DNA of 64,000 nt from Protonemura montana. Its lineage: Eukaryota > Arthropoda > Insecta > Plecoptera > Nemouridae. How positions within the stretch are numbered: position 1 is the stretch's first letter; every line of letters starts with the position of its first letter. The notes below the pieces were generated by a model that was given only the letters and a program-made list of their open reading frames with translations, was not told where the DNA came from and did no database searches. The stretch lies in the NCBI GenBank assembly GCA_947568835.1, contig OX387604.1, positions 21,109,076-21,173,075 of the forward strand. Reading direction: 5' to 3'. Below are positions 12,501-23,500 of the stretch, in pieces. A program made the translations under genes and the position numbers.

Positions 12501-15486
12501 GGTCTCGTGAACTTGAATGCTAAACCTTTGGAACTTATACATTGATCTCCGATCATACCTTTTAACTTTGATTTTAAAAGACACCTTTTACCTTTTAACT
12601 GTTTCTTATCCCGATTTTTAGTAGAATGTGAAATATTACATGTGGTCAGATATGCATAAACTAATAATCTAAAGCCTAATCTGATAAACTTATTTTTGCA
12701 ATAAGAGAGCAATTTACTGTTTTAATCTGCAATTCATCAACCATCAATGCTTTTAATTATAGGTACAGGAATAGTACAGTATGAAAAGCAAAACTATTTG
12801 AAACTCCATGTTTGTCAAATCGCAACTTTTGATGGGAAGGGTAACAAGGGAAGTCACGAGAAAACCCTTTTGTAGAATCACAGTAGTCTCAAAAAAGTAT
12901 GCGAAGCTTAAAGTCGGCGCGAGAAATTTGTGAGTTAAGTGATAGTGAAAAGACATCCCAAAACTAGGAGGTTCCTATTGAAACACATCGTATGCATATG
13001 CTTTGAAAATAAAGTTAATCAGACTTTTTCTCAATACCTGGTACTGCCCACGTTAAAATTATTTGACTTTGATTTGATTTTGATTATTTGAAGTAGTTAG
13101 GTACTGTTGTATTTCACCATACCACATAAATTCGAACATCTTGTATCCTACATTTTACTTTAGGCTTTCGTTGAAATTGCCCAGTATTTCCATCGTTCTT
13201 GATACGTACTCATAAACGACAAACACCTGGAATGCAGTTATTGTGATTGGAATGAGCAGTGGTGTACCTAACAATATACGCACAATATTTTTCTTAAACA
13301 GAAAAGAGCGTTAAGAATTATGGGAATAATCAGAAAAAGGGGAACATGTAGGGGAGCATTTAAAAATTTTTATATTCTGACTTTACCGAGTGTTTTTATT
13401 CTAGACGTAATTTTATTTGTACATGACAATCCCATGTTGTTAAAAAAAAACGAAGATGTTCATGAACAGAAACAAGACGGAAAGGGGAGCTGAGAAATAA
13501 TAAATGTAAATTACAATTAAGTAGAAGAAATGTAATGCACTTAGGTGCCTTATTTTACAACGCAATGCCTTTGCGGCTTAGGAAATTAAATAAAAGCAGG
13601 GATAACTTTAAAAAAGAAGTAAAACACTATTTAATTATGCATTGCTTTTACACTATCGACGAATTTTTAAAGACAAAAGATTGTAAGTGGAAGGAATGCA
13701 CATGAGTATTAGTTTTAAGATCTTGACAATTTTCAAAGCTTGTAAAACATTTTTTAATGATTTACGCAAGGGCATGTGCAGAAATATGTACAATGAAATG
13801 TATTGTAATAAATAATTTGTGTATTACATGTTGCAGGTAACATGATGATGTAAAAGAAATAATTCTAGGGGCTGCTTCATAGTTAGATAATACTTCTTCA
13901 AAATTGCATAGATTGTTAAGGTGTGATTCACATCTTTCATTCAAGAGCCAATAGATTAGACTGCGATTATGAAAGATCTGCTCTTTTCATTACCCCATTA
14001 GTTGCCATTAGTTTGATTGCTTCGGTAAAAAAATTTGTCCTTGAGAGCTCACTATGAAATCAAAGCTCAGAAACGACTCAACCCAAAAACAATCCCACAA
14101 CTATTGCTTCAGGAAATCCCCCAATCAGACTTGCCAATTGGATCTCAAAGAAATAAATCCCCAGAAAAGCTAATTAATTAAGAAACACTGTCTAAAAGCA
14201 ACTGTGTGCCACCAGCAGCGTCTGCCGTTGGGCTTGGAAAGTGCCAAGATGTCGAGCGGCGCATCTTCTCGTGAAGATCTGTCGGCTGGCGACACTGTGA
14301 CCCCTACTCCCGCGGCAGCTGCGTCATCGAGGGAACACGGTGAGGTGATAATCACGACCGCACGTCCAGCCACCGTCATCTCCAACGCATCCACCGCTTC
14401 CAGTCCCGCCCCCAGTGGCAAGGAGCTGCAGAGACTGTCTCCTCGCGTTAACAAGTGTCAGATGCCACTGCCGGATCCGGCCGAGATGGACTGGCCAAGT
14501 TTGGTGGACACGGCCACTCGTGCTATGCTGCACGATGCTGCTCGCCAAGCCGACTGGGAGGACGAACTTCCTGAGAGACTTTCATTGGACAAGTGAGTCG
14601 GTCGTTATCCAGTTCAATCGAATGTCTGTCTTTGGTCTAAAGCGTTGACAGTTGGCCATTGGTAATAAAGCAAGCTTAAACTGTTGCTTAAGCAGCAACT
14701 GGGTTTTTCTTTCGGTCCATTTCAATGGTAGTGGGTTTGCTAAACAGAATTTGATCTGTGATGTGAGTCGAACTAAAGAGATTAAACCTTTGTACCTTGT
14801 GGTATGTCTGTACTATTTCACAATCAGCTATCAGCAGATCCAACCGTTTCTTTTGACAGTGTTTTCTCTTTACATCAATGCATGGTTGACCATTCAATCA
14901 ATTAGTTGGTGACTATGCAAAGTTGTCTTGCAAAGACCAGGGACCAACGTGAGAAAAGTGGTGTGATTTGCTAGACTGGGTATTCCCAAAAAGTCCCAGA
15001 AAGTCCTACAAAGTCTTCATTTCCAGCCAAAGTTTGAGCCAAAGTCCCTTCTGAAGTTATCACTTGCTTGGGATCTAGCAAACAATGACCTGGGGGACAG
15101 CTACTAACTACAGCATTTATCATAAAGCTAAAGAGAAAATAACTGAAACTTATATTAAAAATGTTAAAAAAAATGTTCATGACACTGTCAGTCTTGATTA
15201 TGACAGGCTTGTGTCTTTAAATGTAGGTAGTTGTGTAAGTTGTTGTTGCTTGCACTGTTTCAGCCGTTCTTCAAGTAGTTCGGGGCGAGCTCCTGATGTC
15301 AGAGGTCAACTGGTCCAGCTTGAGAATCAGGTAGCCCGGGAAACTCGTCGGCGTATGTCGCTAGAAGACGAAGTTCGTCGGCTACGAGACGAAAACAGCC
15401 GCTTGCAAGAAGAGTCGCAAGCAGCCGCACAACAATTGCGCCGATTTACAGAGTGGTTTTTTCAGACCATTGATAGGCAAAAGTGA
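505..15486 (+). CDS. SIPA1L: SIPA1L-type RapGAP and PDZ domain protein (5' partial)
   Basis: Signal-induced proliferation-associated 1-like protein: a GTPase-activating protein for Rap GTPases that in animals acts at the cytoskeleton, cell junctions and synapses. I assembled 18 exons: 505-808, 1927-2138, 3273-3520, 4389-4642, 4871-5010, 5657-5781, 6053-6291, 6378-6481, 6774-6931, 8218-8459, 8603-8875, 9384-9607, 9948-10063, 10485-10718, 11399-11709, 12118-12359, 14219-14592, 15264-15486. They total 4023 nt (1340 codons plus stop) with every phase matching. Domain order is the family's: Ser-rich N-terminus, RapGAP, PDZ, low-complexity Ser/Pro region, C-terminal coiled coil. The 5' end is missing; whether the ATG at 514 could also start translation is open. 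Which paralogue (SIPA1, SIPA1L1-3) it matches best cannot be decided by eye; the resemblance is to SIPA1L. Confidence 0.93.
937..1016. repeat. AT-rich microsatellite (TA/TTTA)
   Basis: Runs of TA alternate with TTTA units inside the MITE at 898-1495. Simple low-complexity sequence with no gene content. Confidence 0.85.
1450..1481. repeat. Perfect 12-bp hairpin near the MITE right end
   Basis: Arm CAGGGCATGCGG (1450-1461) is the exact reverse complement of CCGCATGCCCTG (1470-1481), with an 8-nt loop. It sits 14 bp inside the right end of the hAT-like MITE. Such subterminal palindromes are common transposase-interaction or cruciform sites; that role is inference. Confidence 0.8.
2139..3272 (+). 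other. SIPA1L intron 2 of the window
   Basis: No coding exon seen. Contains an 18-nt C homopolymer at 2815-2832 followed closely by GGGG and CCCC blocks. Confidence 0.6.
3868..3893. repeat. 9-bp perfect hairpin in SIPA1L intron
   Basis: TTTACCCCC (3868-3876) pairs with GGGGGTAAA (3885-3893) across an 8-nt loop. Two GGGGGTAA-like words lie about 120 bp upstream (3745-3770), so this may be part of a decayed repeat. Confidence 0.55.
3932..4060 (+). repeat. tRNA-derived SINE copy
   Basis: AGATCCCTTACCCCATC, then a GGCTGGAGTCTTGT block, a decayed A-box region and a B-box-like GGTTTCGGGCTCGTATCCC, ending near GTCGCACATTTT. The same block order recurs at 51750-51890, so this is a dispersed family. 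It lies in a SIPA1L intron. Confidence 0.6.
4389..8875 (+). CDS. SIPA1L: SIPA1L exons 4-11: RapGAP domain and following region
   Basis: Exons 4389-4642, 4871-5010, 5657-5781, 6053-6291, 6378-6481, 6774-6931, 8218-8459, 8603-8875. The block begins with [12 protein letters not shown] and runs through [65 protein letters not shown] sequence and [20 protein letters not shown]. The HIGNDIV motif carries the Asn that serves as the catalytic 'asparagine thumb' in RapGAPs (family knowledge). It is intact, so an active GAP is expected. Further on, [17 protein letters not shown] and [14 protein letters not shown] are close to invariant in this family. The last exon leads into the pre-PDZ segment with [11 protein letters not shown]. 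Confidence 0.93.
6932..8217 (+). other. SIPA1L intron, 1.3 kb
   Basis: AT-rich intron with no coding signal. A short direct repeat (CGCTTAGGATGT) and small hairpins of AGGATGTC/GACATCC occur around 8030-8085. Confidence 0.6.
9384..10063 (+). CDS. SIPA1L: SIPA1L exons 12-13: PDZ domain
   Basis: Exons 9384-9607 and 9948-10063. The sequence [18 protein letters not shown] forms the carboxylate-binding loop (GQLGF, a variant of GLGF). It is followed by [20 protein letters not shown] and [13 protein letters not shown]. Together these are a complete PDZ domain split by one phase-0 intron, which would bind C-terminal peptides of partner proteins. The flanking introns are short and show nothing else. 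Confidence 0.92.
10485..15486 (+). CDS. SIPA1L: SIPA1L exons 14-18: linker and C-terminal coiled coil
   Basis: Exons 10485-10718, 11399-11709, 12118-12359, 14219-14592, 15264-15486. The linker is rich in Ser, Pro and Gly, with a PPPPPLP run. It contains [16 protein letters not shown] and [17 protein letters not shown], both recognisable family blocks. The last exon encodes a heptad coiled coil ([32 protein letters not shown]) ending [13 protein letters not shown], the usual SIPA1L C-terminus. The stop is TGA at 15484-15486. Exon 14219 could begin three bases earlier because two CAG acceptors lie in tandem at 14213-14218. Confidence 0.9.
12360..14218 (+). other. SIPA1L intron, 1.9 kb
   Basis: AT-rich intron. 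I see no exon, repeat family or RNA gene in it. Confidence 0.6.
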
Positions 15487-16700
15487 AATCTTCAGAAATC
15501 ATCACATAAATAGAGTGTGGTGAGGTTAGTTTATATTTTTTGTAGAGACTTGAATTGCAACTTTTATAACCTAAATATTTATTTGTCGCGATGGTGTTGT
15601 TTATCAGTGCCTTGGACTATTTTTCAATATGGATACTTGATAATTGTGATTATTCGACACATGCATGCTTGCATGTCTTTGATGGCAATTCTTTTGCTGA
15701 ATGTGCTTTCAGCTTACTTGTCAAGCCTTATTGAAACAATAACACACACCTCAAAATATCTTAGTGATCCCTTTTGGCAACATTTGTTTATGTTTCATTT
15801 TTAATATAAGTACAAATATTTTCAGTATTATGTATGATGATAATTGATGACTGATTGTCGATTGATGACAAAAGTTATATGTGACATTCATCATTATTGT
15901 ATTAAGTTGCAATTTGAAAATTTGCTACACCAATTTTGTTGATAATATTTTTGATGGATATTTAAGGAATTAATAACAGTGAAGAACCAGTTAATAGTAA
16001 TACCAAAGGGCTTTGAAATTGAAATGATTACACGTTTTTAGTGAGCTGGACTTCACTCAAAGCTAGATTGCCTCAGAGAAGCATTGTAGTGCTGATGTAA
16101 ATATTATCGAGTTTGGTTAGTGGGCTCCAGTTTAAGTACCATTTATTGTCAATTCAGGCCGGTATAACATTACCTGTCCCCTATAAGATTAAGATTTTTT
16201 TTGGTTGTCAGTGACAATAAATATGTCAATCATTTTACCCCACAGCCACCTTGTTCAAATCCAAAAAATCCATCCTCAAAGCATGGCACCTGGTATCCAC
16301 CCTACTTATAATAATAAGAAATAACTGCATGCCATTGAAATCAATTGACACAATCGAGTCGTGCCCACAAGAAAGTATGTGTGTTATACCAAAAATATAC
16401 GAAGTGTAAAAGTTACTGCTCGAAATGGTACGCTTCGAGCCAATACACTTCCGGAACAGGGAAATACATACCGGTCAGACTGGTGAGTATTTCGAAAGCG
16501 ATTCGTAAATTCCCGCAAAGTCAGAATCTCGTGACCAGCGGGTAAGGTTAGGGTTGACGTTTGCCGTTCTGTTTAATTGCATGTGTCAGTGGATACACTT
16601 TGTAAGTGGATTTTCCATCAGATTCGGTAGACTTGAGTCAATTTTCGTTATGTTTTTAGTATTTGAATAACACAAGAGTTTTCCTCTTTCAGTCTGGACA
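15487..16700 (+). other. SIPA1L 3' UTR and TMUB upstream region
   Basis: A candidate poly(A) signal AATAAA lies at 16216-16221. Further right, a possible non-coding first exon of the TMUB-type gene ends near 16480 (CTG|GTGAGT). It could join the acceptor TTTCAG at about 16687-16692, eight bases before the TMUB start codon. The non-coding exon is inference; transcript data would settle it. Confidence 0.4.
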
Positions 16701-18361
16701 ATGCCATGGATTGAAGGTGTTGGCAATGAGGTCACACTCTTCTTTGCCAGTGTATTGGTTATCTGCATCGGATTTTTAGCTTGGCTGTCAACGAAGATAA
16801 ACAGTAGACCTCTAAATCGTACTGTTATTGTCGTACATTCGCGACGTACACGTTCATCCACTACCCATACTACATATTTAGTAGACCCAACAACCTTCAC
16901 GACACCTGGCAATGATTCTACGGTGGAGCAAGCCGAAGAGAATGAAGCAGACATTGGCCCACAAATTGAGAGTACAGGGGAATCTGAAGATCTTAATACT
17001 CCAATTGGTGACACCTCCACAGTCACCGGCACCATTGCCAATGCCACCACCAACGGTATACTTGCAAATATGCAAACTTCTCACAGTTCCATGTTTACTT
17101 TCTGGTTTTGTACTATGATACCAACTATCCGTTCTCGATTACTAGGCATAAGAGGATCCGATGAAGAATCAGAGTGTCTGGAGATCCATTCCACTCAACT
17201 TTCAACTGATGAGAGCTCAACAGCACAAGACAACACCACTCACCAGCAAAGGTGGGTTCAGACAAACATTTTCTGACAAACTTTTTTATTTCCTCAATTT
17301 TTAGAATTCTATTGAAACTAGCTATGATTGTTTCTGAAAACATGATTTCACAAAGCAGTGCTATTCATTCCTCAATTATTTTTCTAAATAGAATCAGAGT
17401 AGATTTACTAAGATAGGTAGAACTAACTATTTATTTTAATCAACTCAGGATACCGTTTTTGGAACCACAAAGTGAACCAACCCTTGCTGAAGAAGAAGCT
17501 CCTTCTACTGAAAATGAGGATGAAGATACAACAGAACCTGAATTAGATCCTGGGAACATTAGAATCCGTCTGAAATATGTCACAGATGAACAAAGACTAG
17601 TTCAAGGCAGACTTCAAGAGTCTTTAGGAGAATTCAAAGTGTGAGTAAAATTTTGGTTTCTTGCACTATTGGCAAAGATTTTACATGTGATACCAAAGCA
17701 AAGATATTTTTATAACCATCTGAGTGGCAAATACCCTTACATATTTTTAAATTATAATTTGAGAATTCTAGAGGTGCATGCAATGTTCTTAGACTGCAGA
17801 GCTTTCTCTAAGGACGAGCAAAAATTGTTCAGGTACCTACCAAAGTAGGTACTGAAACAAAAAATTTCTTTTTCAGACGAAATTTTGTGACTGAGTTGTC
17901 GGCCCAAAAGCTGGTGCGACTTATTTTTAATGGTCACATTTTGCAACGAGACAATGAAACACTCCAGGAGCATGGGTTATTTGACAACTGTGTGGTCCAT
18001 TGCTTAATACACCAGAGACAATCTTCGTCGGAAACTGCTGCTAATCAAAATGCCATGAATAATAATGATATTAACCCCAACAGAGATTGGGATTTGGGGA
18101 CATTATTTTTTGTTCTGCTCACGTTATTAATCAGTAAGTATTACAGTCATTTCCTTCATATTAAACATTTTCTGTTCTGTTTTATTATTTAAAATTGACT
18201 ATATCAATTTGCTATTTACAGGTTTCGCGTGGTATTGCCGGTTTCAATATGGGCAGTTTTTTAGCATCACAACTACCGTTGTTTTAATTGGGCTTTCAGG
18301 CGTTTTCTTTGTTTCACTTTTGGGACTATATTTCCCAGATGCTGAGGTCATCCGAAATTGA
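16701..18361 (+). CDS. TMUB: TMUB1/2-type transmembrane ubiquitin-like protein
   Basis: Four exons: 16701-17251, 17449-17640, 17877-18133, 18222-18361 (1140 nt, 379 aa), phases continuous. The start fits the family: MPWIEGVGNEVTLFF matches the conserved IEGVG-EVT N-terminus. A first membrane segment spans about residues 11-29. An acidic, Ser/Thr-rich linker follows, then a ubiquitin-like domain from about 220 to 294 (IRIRLKYV, LVRLIFNGHILQRDNETL, CVVHCLIH). Two closely spaced C-terminal membrane segments lie at about 322-338 and 345-370, with WYCRFQYGQFF between them, the TMUB hallmark. Family members act in ER-associated degradation and receptor trafficking. At 379 aa it is longer than the human proteins (about 250-320), mostly in the linker. 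TMUB1 versus TMUB2 cannot be assigned. Confidence 0.9.
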
Positions 18362-20508
18362 GTTGTGTACTATTTTCAGTTTAGAAATTTTATTTTTGCA
18401 ACATAATCTTGAATTAATTTTGTTACACATTTTTAATGCTATGACAGAGTATTTACTATTCTAGGTGAACTCACGTATCTAAAATTTCTCTTTCCAGTGT
18501 ATGCTGCATGCAATGTTTAGACGGGAGTAAAGTAGCACAGTTTCTTTTTCGGTTATTTTCAACGTCTGCCGCAGCCCAATAACAAGACCTTTCAAAGATG
18601 TAAGACTTGATACTTCTAAGAACCTGGTGTTCACCAGAACTAGTATTCTGTTCAATCCCTGGCAATCTTCAGAATTCCTGGCATTGTATTGGTTTAGTTA
18701 GCAGACTTGTTTGGTAAAATATATGTTTAAAACTTCTCTGCTTTTGTGATGGTTTTGGGAGAAATGGAGTGCATTATGATTGTATCATTCATCTGTAAAG
18801 CCAGAGAAAGCATCTAAGCACTTGCAGGATCTTTGTACATTGGCGTACTGTAGCTGTACAGCCAGAGAAAGCATCAAAGCACGTACAAGACCCATGTACC
18901 TTGGCTTACCGTTGTGTAATGTAATACTGGCTACTGTATTACTGGGGTTATAATGAGCTTGAGATGGGCTGTGATTGAGTGACAGCATAATTCCAGCTTT
19001 GCATCAAACTGCTAGTTTCCATACTGCAGAGAGACATACATATCATGAGCATGATCAGAACATTCAATTCTCTTCACCACACGTTCATATTCTGAACAAT
19101 TTTAAATTCTCTGAGCTAGGTTAAGTTGGCCACTGATGTTGGTAGTGAAGTATGTGGTGCATTAGCTTTAGCTATCTATGCAAATAGCTATCTATTCATA
19201 TGTTATAAGAATGTTCATTAAATAGTGATTTATGTTGTTTTTTAAATGGCAATATCGATAACAGCATCAAGAAACAAATATTGCCTCAGGATGGCTGAAC
19301 ATGCATCGGTACTAGTTACACTTATTTGGTTTTCACTGTACATGGCCAATACACTGATTATGATTAAAAATATTACTATTTATTAAATTGCTCACTGACA
19401 CGGTAATCACAGATCAAATAGAAGAAAGCAGAAATTTTCATACAAATGTCAGCACCGTAAATCACTTAGTGGCACCTGTAAAAATAGTACGAGAAATTTA
19501 GAACTGTGAACCATTAACTCGTAGTTAGTCCTTACTCGTTAGACGTCGTTAGTGGCTAACTTTACAGCCAAATGATCTGGGATATTAGAAATAACGGTTC
19601 GCTTTTCAAGCTTAACAACTCTGCACTCAAACAATTGCCCTCACATGATGATTTCATTTCAGTTGGAAGGGCTGGCAATGTTTATTGGATGGTTAGGATT
19701 AGGGGAAGATATTTTGAAAAGATGGGTGCATTGTGCAGGTACCGGCAATTGCACCCCTTTTTTTGACTGGCTTAGACCGTACCGGTAATGCCAATGCTTT
19801 AAGATCAGTGCCCCATTGTGTAAAAATTTCTGCTTTGGCCTCGCTTCTATTTGAACGCTGAAGCACAATGTAAACAATAAAATCCTGATCCAAATAGGAT
19901 TTATTCTTTTCCATTTAGTATAAAATCTTTTGAGTATTTCGCTTTTGGATTATGTGGGCCTAAACCTTCGACATAGTAACTTGTAACTTTCAAAAATACA
20001 GTTCAGTGTTAAATGAAATTCTTGCATTTAATTGAACGTTTTTAAGTTAATAATCAAAAGTATATTCATGGTGAATTAAAGATTTTGTACTAAATTTAAA
20101 GCCTTAACGATTAGAATGCAAGCATCGATATTTTTAGTCGTAATTTAATATTATTATGATATAATATTAATTAACATATTTATTTATAGGCTTTTGAGAT
20201 GCTCTGCGCTCTTTTTTAAATTTCAGTTCGAATGTTTAACACCTCGCTAGCGCTAGCGTGGACATGTCGTGACTTGACGTTGGCACCCGCCAAATTTTGC
20301 TAACCCTATTCTTCAATTTTTGGTTAGAATAAGAATTCGACACTTTTTTAACTGTTTTATTTATTTTATTTTGTCATTTCATTTGGATAATAATAATAAT
20401 ACGCGTGACACTTTTTTGGTGAGCTTTAAGTTAAGATTTGGTAGCTGATAACGCCTCGATGTTTTTACAGATAAATGTCAATAATACATTTTTGATCTAC
20501 AGGTTGAC
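18362..20508. other. Intergenic region between TMUB and MCM10
   Basis: No convincing gene. Contains the TMUB 3' end, a 61-bp tandem duplication (18800-18921) and AT-rich sequence. The MCM10 promoter should lie in the right part. A possible 5' UTR acceptor (CTACAG at about 20497-20502) sits just before the MCM10 start codon. Confidence 0.5.
18800..18921. repeat. Imperfect 61-bp tandem duplication
   Basis: GCCAGAGAAAGCATC begins at 18800 and again at 18861. The two units stay alignable through GTACATTGGC/GTACCTTGGC with scattered substitutions. Confidence 0.7.
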
Positions 20509-23500
20509 ATGGAATTAGACAATACCAACTTGGATGGTGATTTCTTATGTGATTTACTGACAGCTGACAATGAAATTTCTGGTGGTAGTTTTCTGAGCGA
20601 AGAATCACGGCTGGACCAGATTAAAACAAGTGATGAAGTTCGGGGCCAAATTTATCCACTTGCTGTACTCCGTGATGTACCTTCTAATTTATCATCCGCT
20701 TGCATCAGCTCAATTCGTACTGGAGACACAGACTCTTCCGATGACGATGACAATCGTAATCAGCTTGACTCGAATTTGAATAGCTATGGGAAAAGTATCA
20801 AGTCAATTCTTCCTAAAGAGAACCAGACATCGGAAGCATACTACACTAACAATCGTAAGAGTTGGAATACTAAGCATGATGTTGTTCCACCAAAGACGAC
20901 ATTTTCTGGAAATTCCATTGCAAGATCAGCCTGTGATGACTCTCTTGATCCTGTGTTTTACATTAGAATCAGGTTGGTACCAAAATATTTCTCTTTGTGG
21001 TTGCAACCAAAATGCAAGCTTGTTATTGCTGTAGTGTTTTCCTATCCAGTAACTAACAACTTTTTATAAATATCTAAAACTAGGAATGAAAATAACTCAA
21101 CTTGCGGTAGTTAAAATGGGTGATTGGGAAAGATGCGTAGACCTTACGAAAACGTAATCAAAAACCAGCTCTGGACTTAACCTGGGTTAGATTTGAATCG
21201 TACAAACCAGATCAACTCCAGGTCTGGTTCTTGATGGCATTTTCGTAACGGTACCTGTAATGTTTCGGCTGCTGGATGCTGCTGTGAACAAGGCAGGAAC
21301 CAAAACCATATAGCTCTCTGCATCTTTCGAAATCAGCCTTTTCATCCGCAGTAAGTTCCTTGCTTGTGTTTTGTCCTAATCATGTACTAACCTTTTCTCA
21401 CACTAAGCTATTTATAACATTGTTACAGTGAGCGTCTAATTTCTACTACCACATTACAAGAACGTATGAAAGGTCGACTTGCTATCACTATGGATGGATT
21501 GAAATCCTTTACTGATGCTGGGGAAAAAGAATCAGACTGGGTTCTTGCTGGTGCAATTGTTTTCAAATCCCCTGTTAAAACATCCCAAAAGGTATGCCTC
21601 TTTTGGACTGTCATGGTATGCTGATTACTTAAACACTGATCTTACGGCATCAAATTGATTGAGTTTTATATTCCCAGGGGTCCAAGTATGCTATTTGGCG
21701 ATTGAGTGACTTGAAACCTGGCTTGAAAACTGCTTCGGTTTTTATCTTCAGCTCAGCATTTAAAGATTTTTGGAAAACTTCGATTGGTACTGTAGTTGGA
21801 ATCCTTAATCCGGCTATAATTGACAATCGGTAATTAACTTTACTATGGATGACCTAACTACAAGAGGCATTGTTTTTAAGACCTACACACTTTCAAAATA
21901 CACATTTTTCCTCAGGGATGGAAGTGGAGATGAAGCTGCATTATCGGTAGATTTGGCTCAAAAAGTTATGGTTCTCGGAAAAAGCAAAGATTACGGATTG
22001 TGCAAGTCAACGTATGTTTGCAAACACATTGCATTACTTTACTTCTTACATAAATCATTACATATCAGTACACATATCTTTTTAATAAATTATTCTGACG
22101 AATAACATAGTAAACCAACCTAAGCAGACTTTTTTTTATTGCAATAGGAAAAAAAATGGAGATAGCTGTGGAGTGTTTGTGAACAAAAGCGCTTGTGATG
22201 TGTGCATCTACCACGTACAGACCGAGTACAGGAAATGTTCACGCAGATCAGAGCTCCAAAGCACTGCTCCTAGAACTCCTACCCTAAGAAATAAAGTTCT
22301 TGGAAAGAATGAGGTATGTAGACTTGTTTCGACCTGATACCGATATAATTTTAACTGGGTATCACGGGCATCGCAGTGTAATGTTACTCCTGATACATCA
22401 GAGAAAAGCAATTGCTTTTTGCCTCCTTACATTTTACCACGTTTATTGCCTGCTTACACAGTTTTCTCTTACTAGTTCTCTTTTATACAATTTGTACCAA
22501 ATACATCAAATACACACCAAAAACCACCACCAAAAATACCAAATACATCAATAAAATGTGGTTCCTGATTGATGTTTCGCTGACCAATAACTTTAACCAG
22601 GTGTTCTACGCTGGAAAGAGTTTTACTTCAGACGCACCTATCAGAAATCGCAACCATGTGGTGAAGGACAAGGGCACCCTGCAACGGTTAAATGGTATTT
22701 ATTTTAATCCGGGTCCGAAAAAGCCAACTTGTTCTCAAGATCAAGTGCTCCGAAACGTTGGAACAAATGATAAGTTTGGTCAAAGTAATGGTGGTCACAA
22801 GCATGGCAGTATATCCAAATCAAATATTGCCATTGCTGCAACAATCCCTCAGGAAAGGGAGAAACCCCTAGATGCTTTGAAATCAGCTGTCGTCAGTACC
22901 AATTGTGGCCTAAATTTAAAAACTCTGACAATGGTGAAAAACAACCCCAAACTGGAGGAATGCACATTCCTTCATGCTGAAGCAGCAAAAGATGATGAAT
23001 ATCAGAATAAGATTGCAAAAATGAGCTTTGATATTAATAAACATCCACAAAGAGTGGCAGCAGGTCCAACTAAAAAAAAAATTGGCAAGGATGGAGACCA
23101 ATTACAAGCCACAAATATTGAAATGGAAAGAAAGGAAAATGAATTTACATTGGTTGAAAAGTCTCCTGAAACTTTATCTGGAATTAATAAAGAAACCCTT
23201 GATTCCAAGATAATTGAGTCGAAGATAAAAAGGCAAGTAAATTAATTGTTCTGATTAAACGAGACATTATATTTTTTAAAGCTTTTAATGACATACCAAA
23301 CTACTTTTTAACTTGTTTTCACGATACTTTTCCTCAGGACTAACACGTCAATATCGTACAAAGTTTCCAAGAGTAACGTGGAACCATCCTTTCTCGGTCT
23401 GGCATCACGGCTGGGAGTTGGCCTGCATAACAAACCGGCGCCGCTAATGACTACAAAAAACGAAGGTGTTGAGAAGCCGAATTCTATGCAAGACGCTACA

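Noticed and set aside
16586..17053. 155-codon antisense frame over the TMUB first exon
   Set aside because: Overlaps a well-supported TMUB exon and has no recognisable features.
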